A stretch of DNA of 64,000 bases. It comes from Hydractinia symbiolongicarpus. Lineage: Eukaryota > Cnidaria > Hydrozoa > Anthoathecata > Hydractiniidae. This document shows, one piece after another, positions 35,920-50,000 of the stretch (within the stretch, counting starts at the first letter, position 1; every line of letters starts with the position of its first letter). The notes under the pieces were generated by a model. The model was not told the origin of the DNA, did not search any database, and saw only the letters and a program-made list of their open reading frames with translations. The translations under genes were made by a program, and so were the position numbers. Location of the stretch: positions 6,202,001-6,266,000 of the forward strand of contig NC_079889.1 of the NCBI RefSeq assembly GCF_029227915.1, in the 5' to 3' direction.

Positions 35920-38900
35920 ATGGCCTTTTGCAGTCTAATAAAGGCCTCACACGTAGATCACGTGGTTCCATCTGCCTGCGCAGGTTACCATTGTACTATT
36001 TCTTCCAGTCTCAATGCACTACAACGTTCCAAGAGGTTTTCCTTAGCGCCATGGCCTTACAACACTCTTAACTACGTGCACAGTCCTATACAGGCTGTAA
36101 TATGGCCTTTTGCAGTCTAATAAAGGCCTCACACGTAAATCACGTTGTTCCATCTGCCTGCAAAGGTTACCATTGGACTATTCCTTCAAATCTCAATGCA
36201 CTACAATGTTTCAAGAGGTTTTCCTTGGCGCCGTGGCCTTACAACACTCTTAACTACGTGCACAGTCCTATGAAGGCCGTAATATGGCCTTTTGCAGTCC
36301 AATAAAGGCCGCAGACGTAAATCACGCGGTTTCAGCTGCCTGCGCAGGTTACCATTGGACTATTCCTTCCAGTCTCAATGCGCTATAACGTTCCAAGAGG
36401 TTCTTCTTAGCGCTGTGGCCTTAGAACACTCTTAACTACGTGCACAGTCCATTAAAGGCTGTAATATGGCCTTTTGCAGTCTAATTAAGGCTTCACAATT
36501 AAATCACGTGGTTTCACCTGCCTGGGCAGGTTACCATTGGACTATTCCTTCCAGTCTCAATGCACTACAACGTTCCAAGAGGTTTTCCTTGGCGCCGTTG
36601 CCTTACAACACTTTTAACTACGTGCACAGTCCTATAAAGGTCGTAATATGGCCTTTTGCAGTCTAATAAAGGCCTCACACGTAAATCACGTGGTTCCATC
36701 TGCCTGCGCAGGTTACTATTGCACTATTCCTTCCAGTCTCAATGCGCTACAACGTCCCAAGTCATTTTCATTAGCGCCATCGCCTTGGAACGCTTTTAAC
36801 TACGTGCATAGTCCTATAAAGTCTGTAATATGGCCTTTTGCAGTCTAATAAAGGCCTCACACGTAGATCACGTGGTTCCATCTGCCTGCGCAGGTTACCA
36901 TTGTACTATTTCTTCCAGTCTCAATGCACTACGACGTTCCAAGAGGTTTTCCTTAGCGCCGTGGCCTTACAACACTCTTAACAACGTGCACAGTCCTATA
37001 AAGACCGTAATATGGCCTTTTGCAGTTCAATAAAGGTCTCACACGTAAATCAAGAGGTTCCATCTACCTGCGCAGGTTACCATTGGACTATTCCTTCCAG
37101 TCCCAATGCGCTACAAAGTCCCAAGTCGTTTTCATTAGCGCCGGTGCTTCAGAACACTCTTAACTACGTGCACAGTTCTATAAAGGCTGTAATATGGCCT
37201 TTTGCAGTCTAATAAAGGCCTCACACGTAAGTCACATGGTTCCATCTGCCTGCGCAGGTTACTATTGTACTATTCCTTCCAGTCTCAATGCACTACGACG
37301 TTCCAAGAGGTTTTCCTTAGCGCCGTGGCCTTACAACACTTTTAACTACCTGAGCAGTCCTAAAAAGGCTGTAATATGACCTTTTGCAGTCTAATAAAGG
37401 CCTCACACGTAGATCACGTGGTTCCATCTGCCTGCGCAGTTTACCATTGTACTATTTCTTCCAGTCTCAATGCGCTACAACGTCCTAAGTCATTTTCATT
37501 AGCGCCGTCGCCTTAAAACGCTCTTAACTACGTGCACAGTCCTATAAAGGCTGTAATATGGCCTTTTGCAGTCTAATAAAGGCCTCACACGTAGATCACG
37601 TGGTTCCATCTGCCTGCGCAGTTTACCATTGTACTATTTCTTCCAGTCTCAATGCGCTACAACGTCCCAAGTCATTTTCATTAGCGCCGTCGCCTTAAAA
37701 CGCTCTTAACTACGTGCACAGTCCTATAAAGGCTGTAATATGGCCTCTTGCAGTCTAATAAAGGCCTCACACGTAGATCACGTGGTTCCATCTGCCTGCG
37801 CAGGTTACCATTGTACTATTTCTTCCAGTCTCAATGCACTACAACGTTCCAAGAGGTTTTCCTTAGCGCCATGGCCTTACAACACTCTTAACTACGTGCA
37901 CAGTCCTATACAGGCTGTAATATGGCCTTTTGCAGTCTAATAAAGGCCTCACACGTAAATCACGTTGTTCCATCTGCCTGCAAAGGTTACCATTGGACTA
38001 TTCCTTCAAATCTCAATGCACTACAATGTTTCAAGAGGTTTTCCTTGGCGCCGTGGCCTTACAACACTCTTAACTACGTGCACAGTCCTATGAAGGCCGT
38101 AATATGGCCTTTTGCAGTCCAATAAAGGCCGCAGACGTAAATCACGCGGTTTCAGCTGCCTGCGCAGGTTACCATTGGACTATTCCTTCCAGTCTCAATG
38201 CGCTATAACGTTCCAAGAGGTTCTTCTTAGCGCTGTGGCCTTAGAACACTCTTAACTACGTGCACAGTGCATTAAAGGCTGTAATATGGCCTTTTGCAGT
38301 CTAATTAAGGCTTCACAATTAAATCACGTGGTTTCACCTGCCTGGGCAGGTTACCATTGGACTATTCCTTCCAGTCTCAATGCACTACAACGTTCCAAGA
38401 GGTTTTCCTTGGCGCCGTTGCCTTACAACACTTTTAACTACGTGCACAGTCCTATAAAGGTCGTAATATGGCCTTTTGCAGTCTAATAAAGGCCTCACAC
38501 ATAAATCACGTGGTTCCATCTGCCTGCGCAGGTTACTATTGCACTATTCCTTCCTGTCTCAATGCGCTACAACGTCCCAAGTCATTTTCATTAGCGCCAT
38601 CGCCTTGGAACGCTTTTAACTACGTGCATAGTCCTATAAAGTCTGTAATAAGACCTTTTGCAGTCTAATAAAGGCCTCACACGTAGATCACGTGGTTCCA
38701 TCTGCCTGCGCAGGTTACCATTGTACTATTTCTTCCAGTCTCAATGCACTACGACGTTCCAAGAGGTTTTCCTTAGCGCCGTGGCCTTACAACACTCTTA
38801 ACAACGTGCACAGTCCTATAAAGACCGTAATATGGCCTTTTGCAGTTCAATAAAGGTCTCACACGTAAATCAAGAGGTTCCATCTACCTGCGCAGGTTAC

Positions 38901-39559
38901 CATTGGACTATTCCTTCCAGTCCCAATGCGCTACAAAGTCCCAAGTCGTTTTCATTAGCGCCGGTGCTTCAGAACACTCTTAACTACGTGCACAGTTCTA
39001 TAAAGGCTGTAATATGGCCTTTTGCAGTCTAATAAAGGCCTCACACGTAAGTCACATGGTTCCATCTGCCTGCGCAGGTTACTATTGTACTATTCCTTCC
39101 AGTCTCAATGCACTACGACGTTCCAAGAGGTTTTCCTTAGCGCCGTGGCCTTACAACACTTTTAACTACCTGAGCAGTCCTAAAAAGGCTGTAATATGAC
39201 CTTTTGCAGTCTTATAAAGGCCTCACACGTAGATCACGTGGTTCCATCTGCCTGCGCAGTTTACCATTGTACTATTTCTTCCAGTCTCAATGCGCTACAA
39301 CGTCCTAAGTCATTTTCATTAGCGCCGTCGCCTTAAAACGCTCTTAACTACGTGCACAGTCCTATAAAGGCTGTAATATGGCCTTTTGCAGTCTAATAAA
39401 GGCCTCACACGTAGATCACGTGGTTCCATCTGCCTGCGCAGTTTACCATTGTACTATTTCTTCCAGTCTCAATGCGCTACAACGTCCCAAGTCATTTTCA
39501 TTAGCGCCGTCGCCTTAAAACGCTCTTAACTACGTGCACAGTCCAATAAAGGCTGTAAT
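35920..39559 (+). repeat. Higher-order repeat, period 1820 bp (ten monomers), two copies
   Basis: Landmarks at 35920/37740, 36102/37922, 36466/38286, 36648/38468, 37012/38832 and 37194/39014 are each 1820 bp apart, exactly 10 x 182. Rare markers recur in register: CACGTTGTTCC, CTACAATGTTTCAAG, GCCTGGGCAGG and CCATTAAAGG. The clean multiple of the monomer contrasts with the irregular periods on the left side of the array. Confidence 0.92.
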
Positions 39560-39741
39560 ATGGCCTCTTGCAGTCTAATAAAGGCCTCACACGTAAATCA
39601 CGTGGTTCCATCTGCCTGCGCAGGTTACTATTGTACTATTTCTTCCAGTCTCAATGCACTACAACGTTCCAAGTGGTTCTCCTTAGCGCCATGGCCTTAC
39701 AACACTCTTAACTACGTGCACAGTCCTATAAAGGCCGTAAT

Positions 39742-41925
39742 ATGGCTTTTTGCAGTCTAATAAAGGCTTCACACGTAAATCACGTGGTTTCACCTGCCTG
39801 CGAAGGTTACCATTGGACTATTCCTTTAAATCTCAATGCACTACAACGTTCCAAGAAGTTTTCCTTGGCGCCTTGGCCTTACAACACTCTTAACTACGTG
39901 CACAGTCCTATAAAGGCCGTATTATGGCATTTTGCAGTCCAATAAAGGCTTCACACGTAAATCACGTAGTTTCACCTGCCTGCGAAGGTTACCATTGGAC
40001 TATTCCTTCCAGTCTCAATGCGCTACAACGTCCCAAGTCATTTTCATTAGCGCCGTCGCCTTAAAACGCTCCTAACTACGTGCACAGTCCTATAAAGGCT
40101 GTAATATGGCCTTTTGCAGTCTAATAAAAGCCTCACACGTAGATCACGTGGTTCCATCTGCCTGCGCAGTTTACCATTGTACTATTTCTTCCAGTTTCAA
40201 TGCACTACAACGTTCCAAGAGGTTTTCCTTTGCGCCATGGCCTTACAACACTCTTAACTACGTGCACAGTCCTATAAGGGCCGTAATATGTCCTTTTGCA
40301 GTCTAATAAAGGCCTCACACGTAAATCACGTGGTTTCACCTGCCTGCGAAGGTTACCATTGGACTATTCCTTCCAGTCTCAATGCACTACAACGTCCCAA
40401 GTTATTTTCATTAGCGACGTCGCCTTAGAACGCTCTGAACTACGTGCACAGTCCTATAAAGGCTGTAATATGGCCTTTTACAGTCTCATAAAGGCCTCAC
40501 ACGTAAATCACGTGGTTCCATCTGCCTGCGCAGGTTACTATTGTACTATTCCTTCCAGTCGCAATGCACTGCGACGTTCCAAGAGGTTTCCCTTGGCGCG
40601 GTGGCCTTGCAACACTCTTAACTACGTGCACAGTCCTATAAAAGCCGTAATATGGCCTTTTGCAGTCCAATAAAGGCCGCAGACGTAAATCACGCGGTTT
40701 CAGCTGCCTGCGCAGGTTACCATTGGACTAGTCGTACCAGTCTCAATGCGCTACAACGTCCCAAGTCATTTTCATTAGCGCCGTCGACTTAGAACGCGCT
40801 TAACTACGTGCACAGTCCTATAACGGCTGTAATATGGCCTTTTGCAGTCTAATAAAGGCTTCACACGTAAATCACGTGGTTTCACCTGCCTGCGTAGGTT
40901 ACCATTGGACTATTCCTTTAAATCTCAATGCACTACAACGTTCCAAGAAGTTTTCTTTGGCGCCTTGGCCTTACAACACTCTTAACTACGTGCACAGTCC
41001 TATAAAGGCCGTATTATGGCATTTTGCAGTCCAATAAAGGCTTCACACGTAAATCACGTAGTTTCACCTGCCTGCGAAGGTTACCATTGGACTATTCCTT
41101 CCAATCTCAATGCGCTACAACGTCCCAAGTCATTTTCATTAGCGCCGTCGCCTTAAAACGCTCCTAACTACGTGCACAGTCCTATAAAGGCTGTAATATG
41201 GCCTTTTGCAGTCTAATAAAAGCCTCACACGTAGATCACGTGGTTCCATCTGCCTGCGCAGTTTACCATTGTACTATTTCTTCCAGTCTCAATGCACTAC
41301 AACGTTCCAAGAGGTTTTCCTTTGCGCCATGGCCTTACAACACTCTTAACTACGTGCACAGTCCTATAAGGGCCGTAATATGTCCTTTTGCAGTCTAATA
41401 AAGGCCTCACACGTAAATCACGTGGTTTCACCTGCCTGCGAAGGTTACCATTGGACTATTCCTTCCAGTCTCAATGCGCTACAACGTCCCAAGTTATTTT
41501 CATTAGCGACGTCGCCTTAGAACGCTCTGAACTACGTGCACAGTCCTATAAAGGCTGTAGTATGGCCTTTTACAGTCTCATAAAGGCCTCACACGTAAAT
41601 CACGTGGTTCCATCTGCCTGCGCAGGTTACTATTGTACTATTCCTTCCAGTCGCAATGCACTGCGACGTTCCAAGAGGTTTCCCTTGGCGCGGTGGCCTT
41701 GCAACACTCTTAACTACGTGCACAGTCCTATAAAAGCCGTAATATGGCCTTTTGCAGTCCAATAAAGGCCGCAGACGTAAATCACGCGGTTTCAGCTGCC
41801 TGCGCAGGTTACCATTGGACTAGTTGTTCCAGTCTCAATGCGCTACAACGTCCCAAGTCATTTTCATTAGCGCCGTCGACTTAGAACGCGCTTAACTACG
41901 TGCACAGTCCTATAACGGCTGTAAT
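39742..41925 (+). repeat. Higher-order repeat, period 1092 bp, second locus, two copies
   Basis: Landmarks 39742/40834, 40106/41198 and 40296/41388 are 1092 bp apart and share CTATTCCTTTAAATCTC, ATTATGGCATTTTGCAG and CGCTCTGAACTACG. Part of the unit appears again from 43748. This six-monomer block differs from the 1092-bp block at 34 kb, so the same period arose twice or was reused with different monomers. Confidence 0.88.
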
Positions 41926-42289
41926 ATGGCCTTTTGCAGTCTAATAAAGGCCTCACAATTAAATCACGTGGTTTCACCTGCCTGCGCAGGTTACCGTTGG
42001 ACTATTCCTTACAGTCTCAATGCACTACAACGTTCCAAAAGGTTTTCCTTAGCGCCGTGGCCTTACAACACTCTTAACTACGTTCACAGTCCTATACAGG
42101 CTGTAATGTGGCCTTTTGCAGTCTAATAAAGGCCTCACACGTAAATCACGTGGTTCCATCTGCCTGCAAAGGTTACCATTGGACTATTCCTTCAAATCTC
42201 AATGCGCTACAACGTCCCAAGTCATTTTCATTAGCGCCGTCGCCTTAAAACGCTCTTTACTACGTGCACAGTCCTATAAAGGCTGTAAT

Positions 42290-43560
42290 ATGGCCTTTTG
42301 CAGTCTAATAAAAGCCTCACACGTAGATCACGTGGTTCCATCTGCCTGCGCAGGTTACCATTGTACTATTTCTTCCAGTCTCAATGCACTACAACGTTCC
42401 AAGAGGTTTTCCTTAGCGCCATGGCCTTACAACACTCTTAACTACGTGCACAGTCCTATACAGGCTGTAATATGGCCTTTTGCAGTCTAATAAAGGCCTC
42501 ACACGTAAATCACGTTGTTCCATCTGCCTGCAAAGGTTACCATTGGACTATTCCTTCAAATCTCAATGCACTACAATGTTTCAAGAGGTTTTCCTTGGCG
42601 CCGTGGCCTTACAACACTCTTAACTACGTGCACAGTCCTATGAAGGCCGTAATATGGCCTTTTGCAGTCCAATAAAGGCCGCAGACGTAAATCACGCGGT
42701 TTCAGCTGCCTGCGCAGGTTACCATTGGACTATTCCTTCCAGTCTCAATGCGCTATAACGTTCCAAGAGGTTCTTCTTAGCGCTGTGGCCTTAGAACACT
42801 CTTAACTACGTGCACAGTCCATTAAAGGCTGTAATATGGCCTTTTGCAGTCTAATTAAGGCTTCACAATTAAATCACGTGGTTTCACCTGCCTGGGCAGG
42901 TTACCATTGGACTATTCCTTCCAGTCTCAATGCACTACAACGTTCCAAGAGGTTTTCCTTGGCACCGTTGCCTTACAACACTTTTAACTACGTGCACAGT
43001 CCTATAAAGGTCGTAATATGGCCTTTTGCAGTCTAATAAAGGCCTCACACGTAAATCACGTGGTTCCATCTGCCTGCGCAGGTTACTATTGCACTATTCC
43101 TTCCTGTCTCAATGCGCTACAACGTCCCAAGTCATTTTCATTAGCGCCATCGCCTTGGAACGCTTTTAACTACGTGCACAGTCCTATAAAGGTCGTAATA
43201 TGGCCTTTTGCAGTCTAATAAAGGCCTCACACGTAGATCACGTGGTTCCATCTGCCTGCGCAGGTTACCATTGTACTATTTCTTCCAGTCTCAATGCACT
43301 ACGACGTTCCAAGAGGTTTTCCTTAGCGCCGTGGCCTTACAACACTGTCTTAACAACGTGCACAGTCCTATAAAGACCGTAATATGGCCTTTTGCAGTTC
43401 AATAAAGGTCTCACACGTAAATCAAGAGGTTCCATCTACCTGCGCAGGTTACCATTGGACTATTCCTTCCAGTCCCAATGCGCTACAAAGTCCGAAGTCG
43501 TTTTCATTAGCGCCGGTGCTTCAGAACACTCTTAACTACGTGCACAGTTCTATAAAGGCT
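42290..43560 (+). repeat. Third partial copy of the 1820-bp unit
   Basis: This segment matches 35920-37190 at an offset of 6370 bp (35 x 182), including CTACAATGTTTCAAG and GCCTGGGCAGG. A 2-bp insertion near 43347 (ACACTGTCTTAAC) shifts the later offset to 6372. The copy lies on the far side of the 1092-bp block, so blocks have been transposed or the 1092-bp block was amplified between them. Confidence 0.85.
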
Positions 43561-45749
43561 GTAATATGGCCTTTTGCAGTCTAATAAAGGCCTCACACGT
43601 AAGTCACATGGTTCCATCTGCCTGCGCAGGTTACTATTGTACTATTCCTTCCAGTCTCAATGCACTACAACGTTCCAAGTGGTTCTCCTTAGCGCCATGG
43701 CCTTACAACACTCTTAACTACGTGCACAGTCATATAAAGGCCGTAATATGGCCTTTTGCAGTCTAATAAAGGCTTCACACGTAAATCACGTGGTTTCACC
43801 TGCCTGCGAAGGTTACCATTGGACTATTCCTTTAAATCTCAATGCACTACAACGTTCCAAGAAGTTTTCCTTGGCGCCTTGGCCTTACAACACTCTTAAC
43901 CACGTGCACAGTCCTATAAAGGCCGTATTATGGCATTTTGCAGTCCAATAAAGGCTTCACACGTAAATTACGTAGTTTCACCTGCCTGCGAAGGTTACCA
44001 TTGGACTATTCCTTCCAGTCTCAATGCGCTACAACGTCCCAAGTCATTTTCATTAGCGCCGTCGCCTTAAAACGCTCCTAACTACGTGCACAGTCCTATA
44101 AAGGCTGTAATATGGCCTTTTGCAGTCTAATAAAAGCCTCACACGTAGATCACGTGGTTCCATCTGCCTGCGCAGTTTACCATTGTACTATTTCTTCCAG
44201 TCTCAATGCACTACAACGTTCCAAGAGGTTTTCCTTTGCGCCATGGCCTTACAACACTCTTAACTACGTGCACAGTCCTATAAGGGCCGTAATATGTCCT
44301 TTTGCAGTCTAATAAAGGCCTCACACGTAAATCACGTGGTTTCACCTGCCTGCGAAGGTTACCATTGGACTATTCCTTCCAGTCTCAATGCGCTACAACG
44401 TCCCAAGTCGTTTTCATTAGCGCCGTTGCCTTAGAACACTCTTAACTACGTTCACAGTCGTATAAAGGCTGTAATATGGCATTTTGCAGTCTAATAAAGG
44501 CCTCACACGTAGATCACGTGTTTCCATCTGCCTGCGCAGGTTACCATTGGACTAGTTGTTCCAGTCTCAATGCTCTACAACGTCCCAAGTCATTTTCATT
44601 AGCGCCGTCGACTTAGAACGCGCTTAACTACGTGCACAGTCCTATAACGGCTGTAATATGGCATTTTGCAGTCTATTAAAGGCCTCACAATTAAATCACG
44701 TGGTTTCACCTGCCTGCGCAGGTTACCGTTGGACTATTCCTTACAGTCTCAATGCACTACAACGTTCCAAAAGGTTTTCCTTAGCGCCGTGGCCTTACAA
44801 CACTCTTAACTACGTTCACAGTCCTATACAGGCTGTAATGTGGCCTTTTGCAGTCTAATAAAGACCTCACACGTAAATCACGTGGTTCCATCTGCCTGCA
44901 AAGGTTACCATTGGACTATTCCTTCAAATCTCAATGCACTACAACGTGCCAAGAAGTCTTCTTTGGCGCCTTGGCCTTACAACACTCTTAATTACGTGCA
45001 CAGTCCTATAAAGGCCGTAATATGGCATTTTGCAGTCTAATAAAGGCTTCACACGTAAATCACGTGATTTCACCTGCCTGCGAAGGTTACCATTGGACTA
45101 TTCCTTCCAGTCTCAATGCGCTACAACGTCCCAAGTCATTTTCATTAGCGCCGTCGCCATAAAACGCTCTTAACTACGTGCACAGTCCTATAAAGGCCGT
45201 AATATGGCATTTTGCAGTCTAATAAAGGCTTCACACGTAAATCACGTGGTTTCACCTGCCTGTGGAGGTTACCATTGGACTATTCCTTCCAGTCTCAATG
45301 CGCTACAACGTCCCAAGTCATTTTCATTAGCGCCGTCGCCTTAAAACGCTCTTTACTACGTGCACAGTCCTATAAAGGCTGTAATATGGCCTTTTGCAGT
45401 CTAATAAAAGCCTCACACGTAAATCAGGTGGTTCCATCTGCCTGCGCAGGTTACTATTGTACTATTTCTTCCAGTCTCAATGCACTACAACGTTCCAAGT
45501 GGTTCTTCTTAGCGCTGAGGCCTTAAAACGCTCTTAACTACGTGTACAGTCCTATAAAGGCTGTAATATGGCATTTTGCAGTCTAATAAAAGCCTCACAC
45601 GTAGATCACGTGTTTCCATCTGCCTGCACAGGTTACCATTGGACTAGTTGTTCCAGTCTCAATGCACTACAACGTTCCAAGTGGTTCTTCTTAGCGCTGA
45701 GGCCTTAGAACACTCTTAACTACATGCACAGTCCATTAAAGGCTGTAAT

Positions 45750-47023
45750 ATGGCCTTTTGCAGTCTAATAAAGGCCTCACACGTAGATCACGTGGTTCCA
45801 TCTGCCTGCGCAGTTTACCATTGTACTATTTCTTCCAGTCTCAATGCACTACAACGTTATAAGAGGTTTTCCTTAGCGTTATGGCCTTACAACACTCTTA
45901 ACTACGTGCACAGTCCTATACGGGCCGTAAGATGGCATTTTGCAGTCCAATAAAGGCTTCACACGTAAATCACATGGTTTCACCTGCCTGCGAAGGTTAC
46001 CATTGGACTATTCCTTCCAGTCTCAATGCGCTACAACGTCCCAAGTCATTTTCATTAGCGCCGTCGCCTTAAAACGCTCTTAACTACGTGCACAGTCCTA
46101 TAAAGGCTGTAATATGGCCTTTTGCAGTCTAATAAAGGCCTCACACGTAAATCACGTGGTTCCATCTGCCTGCGCAGGTTACTATTGTACTATTTCTTCC
46201 AGTCTCAATGCACTACAACGTTCCAAGTGGTTCTCCTTAGCGCCATGGCCTTACAACATTCTTAACTACGTGCACAGTCCTATAAAGGCCGTAATATGGC
46301 CTTTTGCAGTCTAATAAAGGCTTCACACGTAAATCACGTGGTTTCACCTGCCTGCGAAGGTTACCATTGGACTATTCCTTCAAGTCTCAATGCGCTACAA
46401 CGTCCCAAGTTATTTTCATTAGCGACGTCGCCTTAGAACGCTCTTAACTACGTGCACAGTCCTATAAAGGCTGTAATATGGCCTTTTACAGTCTCATAAA
46501 GGCCTCACACGTAAATCACGTGGTTCCATCTGCCTGCGCAGGTTACTATTGTACTATTCCTTCCAGTCGCAATGCACTGCGACGTTCCAAGAGGTTTCCC
46601 TTGGCGCGGTGGCCTTGCAACACTCTTAACTACGTGCACAGTCCTATAAAAGCCGTAATATGGCCTTTTGCAGTCCAATAAAGGCCGCAGACGTAAATCA
46701 CGCGGTTTCAGCTGCCTGCGCAGGTTACCATTGGACTAGTCGTACCAGTCTCAATGCGCTACAACGTCCCAAGTCATTTTCATTAGCGCCGTCGCCTTAA
46801 AACGCTCTTAACTACGTGCACAGCCCTTTAAAGGCTGTAATATGGCCTTTTGCAGTCTAATAAAGGCCTCACACGTAAATCACGTGGTTCCATCTGCCTG
46901 CGCAGGTTACTATTGTACTATTTCTTCCAGTCTCAATGCACTACAACGTTCCAAGTGGTTCTCCTTAGCGCCTTGGCCTTACAACACTCTTAACTACGTG
47001 CACAGTCCTATAAAGGCTGTAAT
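45750..47023 (+). repeat. A/B alternating dimer region (364 bp), type example
   Basis: Monomers at 45750, 46114, 46478 and 46842 are A-type: GGTTCCATCTGCC, then GCACTACAACGTTCCAAG, then TGGCCTTACAAC (or a close variant). Those between them, near 45932, 46296 and 46660, are B-type: GGTTTCACCTGCC or GGTTTCAGCTGCC, then GCGCTACAACGTCCCAAGT, then TCGCCTTA(A/G)AACGC. B-type units have TAA or TAG in the landmark frame at that last position, which is why full-length frames appear only every 364 bp here. Confidence 0.8.
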
Positions 47024-50000
47024 ATGGCCTTTTGCAGTCTAATAAAAGCCTCACACGTAGATCACGTGGTTCCATCTGCCTGCGCAGTTTACCATTGTAC
47101 TATTTCTTCCAGTCTCAATGCACTATAACGTTCCAAGAGGTTTTCCTTAGCGCCATGGCCTTACAACACTCTTAACTACGTGCACAGTCCTATAAGGGCC
47201 GTAATATGTCCTTTTGCAGTCTAATAAAGGCCTCACAATTAAATCACGTGGTTTCACCTGCCTGCGCAGGTTACCGTTGGACTATTCCTTACAGTCTCAA
47301 TGCACTACAACGTTCCAAAAGGTTTTCCTTAGCGCCGTGGCCTTACAACACTCTTAACTACGTTCACAGTCCTATACAGGCTGTAATGTGGTCTTTTGCA
47401 GTCTAATAAAGGCCTCACACGTAAATCACGTGGTTCCATCTGCCTGCAAAGGTTACCATTGGACTATTCCTTCAAATCTCAATGCACTACAACGTGCCAA
47501 GAAGTTTTCCTTAGCGCCTTGGCCTTACAACACTCTTAACTACGTGCACAGTCCTATAAAGGCCGTATTATGGCCTTTTGCAGTCCAATAAATGCCGCAG
47601 ACGTAAATCACGCGGTTTCAGCTGCCTGCGCAGGTTACCATTGGACTAGACGTTCCAGTCTCAATGCGCTACAACGTCCAAAGTCATTTTCATTAGCGCC
47701 ATCGACTTAGAACGCTCTTAACTACGTGCACAGTCCTATAAGGGCTGTAATATGCCCTTTTGCAGTCTAATAAAGGCCTCACACGTAGATCACGTGGTTC
47801 CATCTGCCTGCGCAGTTTACCATTGTACTATTTCTTCCAGTCTCAATGCACTACAACGTTCCAAGAGGTTTTCCTTAGCGCCATGGCCTTACAACACTCT
47901 TAACTACGTGCACAGTCCTATAAAGGCCGTAATATGGCATTTTGCAGTCTAATAAAGGCTTCACACGTAAATCACGTGATTTCACCTGCCTGCGAAGGTT
48001 ACCATTGGACTATTCCTTCCAGTCTCAATGCGCTACAACGTCCCAAGTCATTTTCATTAGCGCCGTCGCCATAAAACGCTCTTAACTACGTGCACAGTCC
48101 TATAAAGGCCGTAATATGGCATTTTGCAGTCTAATAAAGGCTTCACACGTAAATCACGTGGTTTCACCTGCCTGCGAAGGTTACCATTGGACTATTCCTT
48201 CCAGTCTCAATGCGCTACAACGTCCCAAGTCATTTTCATTAGCGCCGTCGCCTTAAACCGCTCTTTACTACGTGCACAGTCCTATAAAGGCTGTAATATG
48301 GCCTTTTGCAGACTAATAAAAGCCTCACACGTAAATCAGGTGGTTCCATCTGCCTGCGCAGGTTACTATTGTACTATTTCTTCCAGTCTCAATGCACTAC
48401 AACGTTCCAAGTGGTTCTTCTTAGCGCTGAGGCCTTAAAACGCTCTTAACTACGTGCACAGTCCTATAAAGGCTGTAATATGGCCTTTTGCAGTCTAATA
48501 AAAGCCTCACATGTAAATCAGGTGGTTCCATCTGCCTGCGCAGGTTACTATTGTACTATTTCTTCCAGTCTCAATGCACTACAACGTTCCAAGTGGTTCT
48601 TCTTAGCGCTGAGGCCTTAGAACTCTCTTAACTACATGCACAGTCCATTAAAGGCTGTAATATGGCCTTTTGCAGTCGAATAAAGGCCTCACACGTGGAT
48701 CACGTGGTTCCATCTGCCTGCGCAGTTTACCATTGTACTATTTCTTCCAGTCTCAATGCACTACAACGTTCCAAGAGGTTTTCCTTAGCGCCATGGCCTT
48801 ACAACACTCTTAACTACGTGCACAGTCCTATAAGGGCCGTAATATGGCATTTTGCAGTCTAATAAAGGCTTCACACGTAAATCACATGGTTTCACCTGCC
48901 TGCGAAGGTTACCATTGGACTATTCCTTCCAGTCTCAATGCGCTACAACGTCCCAAGTCATTTTCATTAGCGCCGTCGCCTTAAAACGCTCTTAACTACG
49001 TGCACAGTCCTATAAAGGCTGTAATATGGCATTTTGCAGTCTAATAAAGGCCTCACACGTAGATCACGTGTTTCCATCTGCCTGCGCAGGTTACCATTGG
49101 ACTAGTTGTTCCAGTCTCAATGCGCTACAACGTCCCAAGTCATTTTCATTAGCGCCGTCGACTTAGAACGCGCTTAACTACGTGCACAGTCCTATAACGG
49201 CTGTAATATGGCCTTTCCAGTCTAATAAAGGCCTCACAATTAAATCACGTGGTTTCACCTGCCTGCGCAAGTTACTGTTGGACTATTCCTTACACTCTCA
49301 TTGCACTACAACGTTCCAAAAGGTTTTCCTTAGCGCCGTGGCCTTACAACACTCTTAACTACGCTCACAGTCCTATACAGGCTGTAATGTGGCCTTTTGC
49401 AGTCTAATAAAGGCCTCACACGTAAATCACGTGGTTCCATCTGCCTGCAAAGGTTACCATTGGACTATTCCTTCAAATCTCAATGCACTACAACGTGCCA
49501 AGAAGTTTTCCTTGGCGCCTTGGCCTTACAACACTCTTAACTACGTGCACAGTCCTATAAAGGCGTATTATGGCCTTTTGCAGTCCAATAAAGGCCGCAG
49601 ACGTAAATCACGCGGTTTCAGCTGCCTGCGCAGGTTACCATTGGACTAGACGTTCCAGTCTCAATGCGCTACAACGTCCAAAGTCATTTTCATTAGCGCC
49701 ATCGCCTTAGAGCGCTCTTAACTACGTGCACAGTCCTATAAAGGCTGTAATATGCCCTTTTGCAGTCTAATAAAGGCCTCACACGTAGATCACGTGGTTC
49801 CATCTGCCTGCGCAGTTTACCATTGTACTATTTCTTCCAGTCTCAATGCACTACAACGTTCCAAGAGGTTTTCCTTAGCGCCATGGCCTTACAACACTCT
49901 TAACTACGTGCACAGTCCTATAAAGGCCGTAATATGGCATTTAGCAGTCTAATAAAGGCTTCACACGTAAATCACGTGATTTCACCTGCCTGCGAAGGTT

